From the NCBI GenBank assembly GCA_016713435.1, contig JADJPD010000030.1, positions 17,944 to 81,943 on the forward strand: 64,000 bases of DNA, given 5' to 3'. Below are positions 8,383 to 18,852 of the stretch, one piece after another. Numbering within the stretch: position 1 is the first letter of the stretch; each line of letters begins with the position of its first letter. The notes under the pieces are model-generated. The model did no database searches and was not told the origin of the DNA. It saw nothing but the letters and a program-made list of their open reading frames with translations. The position numbers and the translations under genes are program-made. The stretch comes from Gemmatimonadota bacterium (lineage in GTDB: Bacteria; Gemmatimonadota; Gemmatimonadetes; Gemmatimonadales; GWC2-71-9).

Positions 8383-10323
8383 ATGCCTGCCAAGCACCTG
8401 ATGCTGGAGCACCTCGGGGAGGGGAGCCTGCTCCTCCCCTCCCTGGTCAATGCCGGGCTCGCCGCCAATGACCGCGTGAAGTACCTCCTGAGCCTCCTGC
8501 AGGCTTCGGTGCGCCACGCGGACGCGCCGGGGGGCGAGGTGCCCCTGCTGCGGCGCGAACGCCAGGCGGCCGGGGTCGCCGATGCCAGCCTCGACCAGGT
8601 CCCCGGCGAGTGTGAGCGCGCCGGGGCGACGGGCTATCGCCTCCCGCGCGCTGGCGAGATCGAAGCGCTCGCCCTCGAGGCGGTGGAGGCGATGCTGGCG
8701 CCGATCACCGCGGCGGGCTTGCCCGAATTGCCCGCCGAGTCGTATGCGCGGCGGCTGGCCGCGCTCCGCGGTGTCCTGGGCCCGAGCCAGCCCGACTCCC
8801 TGGCCCCCGCGCGCCTGGAGCGCCTGACGAGCGGCCTCCGCGCCGGCGGCGACAGCCTCCACCTCCTGGTGATGGACCTGCACGGTGCCCTCAACACCCT
8901 GCAGCAGCGCATCGCCACCGAGGAGGTGGAGGGAGCCCTGACCTACGGCCTCGATGCCTGGGGGCGTGGGCGGGTGGCGGCGTTCATGGGCGGCCTCAAG
9001 CGCACCAGTCCCCTCCGCTTCGACCATCCGGGCCTCGGCACCACCGCCACCATGGCGGGCGAGCGGCTGGTGATCCAGAACGACATCGGCACCAGCGACG
9101 TGCACGTGCTCGTGGTGCACGTGCGGGACCTCGAGGCCACGCTCACCTACTCCGACCTCCACCCGGAACGGCTCGCCTTCTTCCGCGGGCTGTTCGAGGA
9201 CTGGCCCCTCCGCTGGGAGAGCACCCTCCGCGGCCGCGCGCAGGGGTCGGCCGAGGGGGACTATGAGCTGGCCACCGGCACCTACCAGGCGCCGGATGCC
9301 GCCGCGCTCGACCGCTACCTCGCCCACCTCGGCTCCCGCCTGGTGTACCTGATCGACTGGAACAAGGCCCGCAAGCGCCTGCGCGCGTTCATCGGCAATC
9401 GCCGCGCCGTGGCGGTGCTGGCCTGGGCGGCGCGGCACGATCACGGCCACATGGCCTTCCTCAAGCTGGGCGGCGACCGTCTCCTCTACGAGGTGTTCGA
9501 GACCACGCGGCTGCCCATCCGCCCGGGCGAGGAGCTCGATGCCGTGCTCGGCGCGGGCCCCGCCGAGGCGTTCCTGCGCGCCACGCTCGCGCTCTGCAGC
9601 GAGGGGCTCCGGCGCGACCGCTCGGAGTTCCTCCTCCGGGACGAGCTGCGCGTGGAGCTGGCGCGCGAGATCGCCTCGTCGCGCGGCTCCGCGCTGTCGC
9701 TGCTGCAGGAGCACGCCACGCTCGTGGTGGAGCTGGCGGGCGGCTGGCGCGACGCGCTGGCGCGCCTGGGCCTCGGGGACCGTGCCTTCGCCGGCCGCCA
9801 CGCCTCGCGGGCGCGCACCTGGGAGCACGCCGCCGACGACCTCGTCAACCAGGCCCGCCAGCTGGCCCTCCGCTGGCACGATGCCTCCGCCGTCCTCGAG
9901 CTGCTGCTCCAGGCCGACGACGTGGCCGACGACCTCGAGGAAGCCGCCTTCGTGCTGGCCCTCCCCGCCGACGTGACGATCCCGGCCGAGGTGGGCACCC
10001 CGCTCGCGGCCCTGGCCGCGTGTGTGGTGCGTGCCGCCGAGGAGTACGCCCGCGCCGTGGCGGCCGCGGGTGCGGTGCCGCAGGGCAGCCGGGAAGACTA
10101 CGCCGACTTCCTCGAGGCCGTGGACGGCGTCATGGCGGCGGAACATCAGGCGGATGAGGCCCACCGCGCGGCCCGTGCCGCGCTGCTGCTGCACGTCAGC
10201 GACGCCCGCGCGATGCAGTTCCTGGCGGAACTGGCCCGCCTCGTCGAGGCCTCCGCTGACGGCCTCATGCGCTCCGCGCTGGCGCTCCGCACCCACCTCC
10301 TGGCCACGCTGGGGCGGCGGTGA
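8383..10323 (+). CDS. Unknown protein with C-terminal DUF47/PhoU-like helical domain
   Basis: Soluble-looking 646-residue protein; I do not recognise the first 450 residues. These contain a mixed alpha/beta part with ERLVIQNDIGTSDVHVLVVHV and a stretch with IDWNKARKRLRAFIGNRRAVA and ARHDHGHMAFLKLGG. The last 190 residues look like DUF47 (PhoU-related) four-helix sequence: WEHAADDLVNQARQLA, then LLLQADDVADDLEEAAF, and a second repeat with EAVDGVMAAEHQADEAHRAA. The E-x-x-A-D and D-D-x-x-D patterns are what DUF47 proteins use to bind metal or phosphate. The stop overlaps the next gene by GTGA, so it is coupled to a pyruvate-phosphate-dikinase relative and probably works with it. Start ATG 8383 was chosen because upstream in-frame sequence lies in the promoter region. 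Confidence 0.7.
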   Translation: MPAKHLMLEHLGEGSLLLPSLVNAGLAANDRVKYLLSLLQASVRHADAPGGEVPLLRRERQAAGVADASLDQVPGECERAGATGYRLPRAGEIEALALEAVEAMLAPITAAGLPELPAESYARRLAALRGVLGPSQPDSLAPARLERLTSGLRAGGDSLHLLVMDLHGALNTLQQRIATEEVEGALTYGLDAWGRGRVAAFMGGLKRTSPLRFDHPGLGTTATMAGERLVIQNDIGTSDVHVLVVHVRDLEATLTYSDLHPERLAFFRGLFEDWPLRWESTLRGRAQGSAEGDYELATGTYQAPDAAALDRYLAHLGSRLVYLIDWNKARKRLRAFIGNRRAVAVLAWAARHDHGHMAFLKLGGDRLLYEVFETTRLPIRPGEELDAVLGAGPAEAFLRATLALCSEGLRRDRSEFLLRDELRVELAREIASSRGSALSLLQEHATLVVELAGGWRDALARLGLGDRAFAGRHASRARTWEHAADDLVNQARQLALRWHDASAVLELLLQADDVADDLEEAAFVLALPADVTIPAEVGTPLAALAACVVRAAEEYARAVAAAGAVPQGSREDYADFLEAVDGVMAAEHQADEAHRAARAALLLHVSDARAMQFLAELARLVEASADGLMRSALALRTHLLATLGRR

Positions 10324-11909
10324 GCGGGCTGGTCGCGTTCGGGCCCGGTGCCCCGCCGGGCCCGGTGCCGCCGGTGGAGGAGGTGGGCAACAAGGCGTGG
10401 CACCTCATCCAGCTTGCGGGGGCGGGCCTGCCGGTGCCGCCCGGGTTCGTCGTGGGGACCCGCCATTGTGCGGCGACCCTTGCCACGGGGCGGCTGGCGC
10501 CGGAGCTGCGCGCCGACATCCTGGCGCAGGTGACGCAGCTGGAGCAGCGGACGGGGCAGGGCTTCGGCAGCCGGCGACGGCCGCTGCTCGTGTCGGTCCG
10601 CTCGGGGGCCGCCCAGTCCATGCCGGGGATGATGGACACCCTGTGCGACGTGGGGCTCACCCCGGAACAGGAGCCGGCCTTCCTCCGCGCCACCGGGAAT
10701 GCCCACCTCTTCTGGGACTCGCTGCGCCGGCTGGTGGCGGCGTTCGCGGTGGTGGTGCGCGGGGCACCGGCGGCGCCGTTCGAGGCCCTGCTGCAGGCCG
10801 CGCTGCTCGAGGCGGGCGTGCCGCACGAGGCCGAGCTCGACGTGCACCAGCTCCGCCGCCTGGCCACCCGGTCGCTGCAGGCCTTCGAGGCCGCCACCGG
10901 TGGCCCGTTCCCCGCCGACCCGGCCGGGCAGCTCCTCGAGGCCATCGAGGCGGTGTTCCGCTCCTGGCAATCACCCCGCGCCCAGCAGTACCGCCGCCTG
11001 CACGGCCTCGATGACCGGGCAGGCACCGCGGTCACCGTCCAGGCCATGGTCTTCGGGAACCGCGGCGGGACCTCGGGCTCCGGCGTCGGCTTCACGCGCG
11101 ACCCCGCCACCGGCGCGCCCGGCCTCTACCTCGACTTCCTCACCGGTGCCCAGGGCGAGGACCTCGTCTCCGGCCGGCGGACGGCGGCGGGCGCCACCGA
11201 GCTCGCGCAGCTCTTTCCGTCGGTGCACGCGGAACTCGCCGGCCTGGCACGGACCCTCGAGGCCCTCTTCGGTGACGTGCAGGACATCGAGTTCACGGTG
11301 GAGCAGGGCAAGCTCTACCTGCTCCAGAGCCGGGCGGCCAAGCGCACCCGGCTGGCCCTGCTGCGCAGCACCCTCGACCTGGCGCGCGAGGGGATCATCC
11401 CCCGGGCGGAGGCCCGCGCGCGCCTTGCGGGCCTCGCCGCGGACGAACTGGTGCTCGAGACCGTGCGTGGCGCGCACGGGCTGCACCGCCTGGCCACCGG
11501 CATCCCGGCGAGTCCCGGCGTGGTGAGCGGCCCCCTGGCCCTCGACTCGGCACGCGCCGTGGAGCTGGCGGAGGCCGGCCAGGCCCCGGTGCTGGTCCGG
11601 CCCGACACCAGCACCGCGGACCTGGCCGGCATGGCCGTGGCCCGCGGCATCCTCACGGCCGAAGGGAGCCGCACCTCGCACGCGGCGCTGGTGGCGCGGC
11701 AACTGGGCGTGGTGGCGGTGGTGGGGTGCGGTGCGGTGGCGGTGGACCTGGAGCGGCGATGCTGCCGGGTGGGACCGGCGCTGCTCCACGAGGGCGACAT
11801 CCTCTCCCTCGACGGCAGCGCGGGTGATGTCTATGCGGGCCCCGTCACGGTGGTGCGGGAGCGGCCGGAGGCGCTGCTGGCGGAACTGGCCGAATTGCGG
11901 ACGGCGTGA
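10320..11909 (+). CDS. Two-domain PPDK/PEP-synthase relative (ATP-grasp plus swivelling His domain)
   Basis: A 529-residue relative of pyruvate phosphate dikinase. It has the PEP/pyruvate-binding ATP-grasp region (about 15-360), with RSGAAQSMPGMMDTL, FGNRGGTSGSGVGFTRD, GEDLVSG and a final DIEFTVEQGKLYLLQSR. The phosphohistidine swivel domain (about 395-515) has catalytic H454 in GILTAEGSRTSHAALVARQLG-type sequence. The C-terminal TIM barrel that binds pyruvate in true PPDK is missing; family enzymes are about 870 residues. It can therefore probably transfer phosphate from ATP to the histidine, but the acceptor must be something else, perhaps a partner protein. Start GTG 10320 overlaps the stop of the DUF47-containing gene, suggesting a two-protein unit. 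Confidence 0.85.
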   Translation: MSGLVAFGPGAPPGPVPPVEEVGNKAWHLIQLAGAGLPVPPGFVVGTRHCAATLATGRLAPELRADILAQVTQLEQRTGQGFGSRRRPLLVSVRSGAAQSMPGMMDTLCDVGLTPEQEPAFLRATGNAHLFWDSLRRLVAAFAVVVRGAPAAPFEALLQAALLEAGVPHEAELDVHQLRRLATRSLQAFEAATGGPFPADPAGQLLEAIEAVFRSWQSPRAQQYRRLHGLDDRAGTAVTVQAMVFGNRGGTSGSGVGFTRDPATGAPGLYLDFLTGAQGEDLVSGRRTAAGATELAQLFPSVHAELAGLARTLEALFGDVQDIEFTVEQGKLYLLQSRAAKRTRLALLRSTLDLAREGIIPRAEARARLAGLAADELVLETVRGAHGLHRLATGIPASPGVVSGPLALDSARAVELAEAGQAPVLVRPDTSTADLAGMAVARGILTAEGSRTSHAALVARQLGVVAVVGCGAVAVDLERRCCRVGPALLHEGDILSLDGSAGDVYAGPVTVVRERPEALLAELAELRTA

Positions 11910-11918
11910 AGGCCCGGA

Positions 11919-12215
11919 TCAGCCCGGCGTGAGGCCGGCGCGGGTCCACGACAGCCAGAGCGGCTGCGGTGGGTCCACCGTGGGCTCGAGGCGGACGCCC
12001 GCCAGCGCCGAGGCCAGTTCGTCCTCCGTGGTGGTGTCGAGCAGCTCCGGCGTGAGCCGCAGCCGGAGCAGGGTCCGGCCATGGCGGACCACGCGCAGCT
12101 TGGCCACCGATTCCGCCAGCCACACGCTCACTTCATCGTCCGGGCGGTGCTGCGCGATCCGCCGGGCCACGTGGCGGAGGCGTTTCTCGCGGTGCAACTG
12201 GAGCGCAGGGGTCAT
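11919..12215 (-). CDS. Small hypothetical protein
   Basis: A 98-residue protein I cannot assign. From ATG 12215 it starts MTPALQLHREKRLRHVARR and continues with a basic helix and a beta-rich part (SVWLAESVAKLRVVRHGRTLLRLRLTPELL), ending in proline-rich LEPTVDPPQPLWLSW. There is no signal peptide or membrane helix. It is convergent with the PPDK relative, nine bases apart. The frame stays open further upstream to 12371, but that part is Pro/Arg-rich and shadow-like, so the shorter start is preferred. Codon use is ordinary for the region. Confidence 0.5.
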   Translation of the reverse strand: MTPALQLHREKRLRHVARRIAQHRPDDEVSVWLAESVAKLRVVRHGRTLLRLRLTPELLDTTTEDELASALAGVRLEPTVDPPQPLWLSWTRAGLTPG

Positions 12216-12510
12216 CCGCACAGGCGGCACGCGGGCCGGAAGGTCCGGGTGCGCCTCCTCCTCGTTGCCCGGGAATGTCGTCACGGGGGGCTGAAGCGGT
12301 GATGAAGACCGCCGGGTGCGACCGGCGCGGGATGGGGGGCCATGCCGGAGAAGGTGCACGGGGAATGTCACGGCCCCATCACGCAGGCACGTCGCCGGGT
12401 CCTGACCGGATTGCCCACCGGCCGTGATGCAGGCGTGACGGGACGGGTGCTCCTTTGGCGCGGCCCGAGCGGATTCGGGTCACCCTCGTCCCCCCTTCGC
12501 CGAGGCCGTC
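12216..12510. other. Intergenic region between divergent small genes
   Basis: About 295 bases without a convincing gene, serving as promoter space for the leftward gene at 12215 and the rightward gene at 12511. The words GGGAATGTC and GGGGAATGTCACG occur near 12265 and 12359, and GGGAATGTCACG recurs at 8279 upstream of the DUF47 gene. It may be a shared promoter or operator word, but three copies are too few to claim it. Confidence 0.3.
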
Positions 12511-13119
12511 GTGCTGCTGCTCACTCACGTCATCATCTCCGCCGCGGCCACCACCGCGGGCATCATCCTCGCGGCCGTCGCAGCCGTGGCCGCCTTCGGT
12601 GCGGCATTCCTGCAGCAGGCGGATGCGCTGTCGCGGCTGCGGCAGGAACTCGACCTCATCAAGAACCCGCCCCCGCCCCCGGCGCCGCGTCCGGGCGGGC
12701 GCGCGTCGCGTCCCATGATGGCGGCGCTCTACCAGGAGAAGGAGAGCCCGGTGGACGCCCTGGCCGGCAAGCCGGGCATGAAGCCCCTCGTGGCCGCCGG
12801 GGTGCTGGCGCTGCTCGGCGTCACCCTCATGATCCGGTTCGCGGCGCAGGCGGCGACCAGCACGGGACCGTCCCCGGAGGTGGTGGCGCTCCGGGCGGCG
12901 CTCGATTCCACCTCCGCCCGCCTCACCGCCCTGGGCGATTCGCTCGGCAAGATTCAGGCGGCCCCCGGCGCCGTGCCCGCACCGGCCGCGACCGCGGCCG
13001 GCACCGGTACCACCGTCCGGCGGACGTCCGCCACGCGCGTCGCCCAGCGCCCGGCGGGAAGCGAGGCGATCCCCAAGGCGCCCGAGATCCTCCCCCCGCC
13101 GCCGCTGCCCCAGCGCTGA
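12511..13119 (+). CDS. Hypothetical two-helix membrane protein
   Basis: A 202-residue protein with two predicted membrane segments (about 4-34, very Ala/Val-rich, and about 93-112, LVAAGVLALLGVTLMIRF). Between them is a short cytoplasmic or periplasmic segment with a proline run (NPPPPPAPRP). After the second helix come a short coiled-coil-like stretch (VALRAALDSTSARLTALGDSL) and a low-complexity Ala/Thr/Pro tail ending PPPPLPQR. I do not recognise a family. Start GTG 12511; no clear ribosome binding site. No neighbour suggests a function: the gene before is divergent and the next starts 120 bases later. Confidence 0.55.
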   Translation: MLLLTHVIISAAATTAGIILAAVAAVAAFGAAFLQQADALSRLRQELDLIKNPPPPPAPRPGGRASRPMMAALYQEKESPVDALAGKPGMKPLVAAGVLALLGVTLMIRFAAQAATSTGPSPEVVALRAALDSTSARLTALGDSLGKIQAAPGAVPAPAATAAGTGTTVRRTSATRVAQRPAGSEAIPKAPEILPPPPLPQR

Positions 13120-13239
13120 GGCCGGTGCCGTTACACTCGCCCGGGGGCAGGTAACAATCCGCGGTCCTGGTCTGCTCGCCGTGTAGGCCGATGCGGGCGC
13201 GCCGATACTCGGGGTGGATCCCGAGCCGGAGTCGCCCGC

Positions 13240-14054
13240 ATGTCGTTCGTTGCCCGCGCTGCTGGTGTGGCGCTGCTTCTCCCCCTGCTCGCGTGCGCCG
13301 ACGGTGCCGCGCCCGCCCCGCCTGCCGTCCCTGTGCTCCGCGTGGTCTTCGCGCCGGCCTCTCCCGGAGCGGGGGACACCGTGCGCGTGGCGCTGGAGGC
13401 CGGCGGGGACGGGGCCCTGGACGGGACGATCCGGTTCGCGCCGGGGGCGCTGGAGTACCGCGGGGCGTCCGGCGCGTTCGCGGCGGTGAACGAGGGGGAG
13501 GCCGCGCAGGGACGGCTTCGTGTCCTGGCCGTCGGCGGCCCGGGTGAGGCGGCGCTGGTGCTCCGCTTCGTGGCACGGCGGGCCGGGCCCCCACGGTGGA
13601 GTTCGCGGGCTCGGTGGCAGAGGTCAATGGAGCGATGACCACAGCGGAAGCCGTGGCGGAACCGGGTGTCGTTCCCCCGTCCTCACGCCCCATCCCCGCG
13701 GCCCGGGCGCCCGCCGGCGCAGCGATCCGCCGGCCGGACGTGCTCCGCTATGGCGACGTGGATGCCAATGGACGCGTGGACGTGATGGATGCGGTCCGGC
13801 TGGGAAACTACGTGGTGGGCAACCCCGTGGACGTCTTCCTCGGCGCGGAGGACTTCGCGCTCGCGGCCAATCCGCACCCCTTCAACCTGCCCGGCGCCGG
13901 CGCCAGCGACGATGCCCTGCCCCCCGGGCGTGAGGCTGACGGAAGCGGGAGGGTCAACGTCCTCGACGTGGCGATGATCGCCCGCCGGGCGGTGGGGCTC
14001 CCGGTCCCGATCGTCGGCGACACCGTGCCGGCCTCCCGCCGCGTGGCGCCCTAG
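13240..14054 (+). CDS. Secreted cohesin-like plus dockerin-like protein, frame broken
   Basis: From ATG 13240 the protein has a lipoprotein-type signal (LLLPLLACADG). A domain of about 110 residues follows that resembles a cohesin beta-sandwich (VVFAPASPGAGDTVRVALEA, DGTIRFAPGALEYRG, GEAALVLRFVARRAG). The sequence then changes frame at the C-run 13588-13592 and continues TVEFAGSVAEVNG, a linker, and two dockerin-type calcium loops: DVDANGRVDVMDAVRLGNYVVG and DGSGRVNVLDVAMIARRAVG. Joined length is about 270 residues. Cohesin and dockerin normally mate between proteins, so one molecule carrying both could self-associate or chain on the cell surface. The stop overlaps the convergent MFS gene by four bases. 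The two calcium loops are clear; the cohesin call is less certain. Confidence 0.7.
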
Positions 14055-15340
14055 GCGGCCTTCCGCCCGAACCCCGGATCCACATCCACCCGGGCGGCCA
14101 CGAGGAACGAGGGCAGCGTCGCGAGCGCGCACCACCAGAAGAAGTGCTCGTAGCCGAGCCGGTCCTGCAGCCACCCGGCCCACATCCCCGGGATCATCAT
14201 GCCGAGCGCCATGATGCCGGTGCAGAGGGCGTAGTGCGCGGTCTTGTGCGGCCGGTCGCCGGCGGGGCCGCCGGCGATGAGCAGCATGTACACCAGGTAC
14301 GCCGTGAACCCGAAGCCATAGCCAAACTGTTCAATGGCAATGCCGGCGCTGATCACCGTGAGCGAGGTGGGCCGCACCGCCGCCAGCGCCACGAACACCA
14401 GCGTGGGCAGGTGCATGCAGATCATGAGCGGCCAGAGCGCCCGCTTGAGCCCCACCCGCGAGATGAACCAGCCGCCGAGCAATCCGCCGCACACCAGCGC
14501 CGTGACACCGATGGTGCCGTACGCCAGCCCCACGTCCTGCGTCTTGAGCCCGAGCCCGCCCACGTCGGCCGCATCCAGCAGGAACGGCGTCAGCAGCTTG
14601 AGGAGCTGTGCCTCGGCGAAGCGATAGAGCAGCAGGAAAGCCAGGATGGTCCCGATCCCCGGCTGCCGGAAGAAGTCGGCGAACACCCGCCCGAACTCCG
14701 CCCAGAAGTTGGCGTCTCGCGCCGTGGGCGCGTCCTCGGCGGGGCGGGGGAGTGCCACGGCGTGCCACGCCGAGAGCCCCAGGTACACCGCGGCCGCCAG
14801 GTAGAACACCAGCGCCCAGCCGCGCGCCGGCCCGCCCATCCGCTCGGCCCACATCCCCGCCAGGTACACGAGCCCGCCCTGCCCGGCGATCATCGCCAGG
14901 CGATAGAACGTGCCCCGCACCCCCACGAACGCCGCCTGCACGTGCGCCGGCAGCGCCAGCATGTAGAAGCCGTCCGCCGCGATGTCGTGCGTGGCGCTGG
15001 CGAAGGCCATGAGCCAGAACACCGCCAGCGAGGCGATGAGCCAGTGCGGCCCCGGGAGCGTGAGGCCGACGAGCGCCAGCGCCACGCCGAGCGCCGCCTG
15101 CAGCACCACCACCCAGCGGCGCTTCTGGCCCAGCAAATCCACCAGCGGGCTCCACAGGGGCTTGATGACCCACGGGAGGTAGAGCCAGCTGGTGTAGAGC
15201 GCGATGTCGGTGTTGGAGAGGCCCAGGTTCTTGTAGAGCACCACCGCTACGGTCATCACGACCACGTACGGCAGGCCCTGGGCGAAGTACAGCGTGGGGA
15301 CCCAGCGCCAGGCGGCGCCGGCGTTCGGCGAATCGCTCAC
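14051..15340 (-). CDS. AmpG-like MFS transporter
   Basis: A 429-residue inner-membrane protein with about 12 hydrophobic helices, of the major facilitator superfamily and close in layout to AmpG muropeptide permeases. The N-terminus has WVPTLYFAQGLPYVVV, then LYTSWLYLPWVIKPLWSPLVD and FASATHDIAADGFYM, all typical of the AmpG group (PAT-type carriers). The C-terminal half keeps the second six helices with FGYGFGFTAYLVYM. AmpG imports anhydromuropeptides or acetyl-CoA; which substrate is used here is unknown. No beta-lactamase or cell-wall recycling gene is adjacent. Start ATG 15340, 13 bases after the stop of the upstream kinase gene, so the two are probably co-transcribed. Confidence 0.8.
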   Translation of the reverse strand: MSDSPNAGAAWRWVPTLYFAQGLPYVVVMTVAVVLYKNLGLSNTDIALYTSWLYLPWVIKPLWSPLVDLLGQKRRWVVVLQAALGVALALVGLTLPGPHWLIASLAVFWLMAFASATHDIAADGFYMLALPAHVQAAFVGVRGTFYRLAMIAGQGGLVYLAGMWAERMGGPARGWALVFYLAAAVYLGLSAWHAVALPRPAEDAPTARDANFWAEFGRVFADFFRQPGIGTILAFLLLYRFAEAQLLKLLTPFLLDAADVGGLGLKTQDVGLAYGTIGVTALVCGGLLGGWFISRVGLKRALWPLMICMHLPTLVFVALAAVRPTSLTVISAGIAIEQFGYGFGFTAYLVYMLLIAGGPAGDRPHKTAHYALCTGIMALGMMIPGMWAGWLQDRLGYEHFFWWCALATLPSFLVAARVDVDPGFGRKAA

Positions 15341-15353
15341 GCGCGGAATCTAC

Positions 15354-18527
<3,174 letters not shown>

Positions 18528-18656
18528 GTGAGGCCGGCGGGGGCGAGGCGCAGGGGCGTCCCTGGGATCGAGGCCGAGGCCGGCGCGGAGGCGCCGGGGA
18601 TGTGGGGGAGGACGGGTCGGAATCTAAGGAAAGGAGGGCGGCGCGCTAGGCGGCCG

Positions 18657-18800
18657 GCATGGTAGGGGCTGGCCATGGCCGGCCCTCCTCTCCCCCGCAC
18701 CATTACTTCGCCGCTGGAATGGTGAGTTCCCGGATCTCACTCGGTTGCGCTGGTCCGGGTCGGTTTGAGGAGGGCCGGCCATGGCCGGCCCCTACCATGC
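18657..18800. repeat. Inverted repeat element with 34-base arms
   Basis: Two 34-base arms (18657-18690 and 18767-18800) are reverse complements with one mismatch and are separated by 76 bases. Each arm contains the palindromic word GGCCATGGCC. The element fills most of the gap between the divergent... in fact leftward kinase (start 18527) and leftward ADOP gene (stop 18853). A transcript through it could form a long hairpin that ends or stabilises the permease mRNA. A mobile MITE-like origin is equally possible. No transposase is present. Confidence 0.75.
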
Positions 18801-18852
18801 GGGGGTTAGCCATGTGGGGGGTGGTCCCGATGGGGGTTAGTCCCGACGGGGG

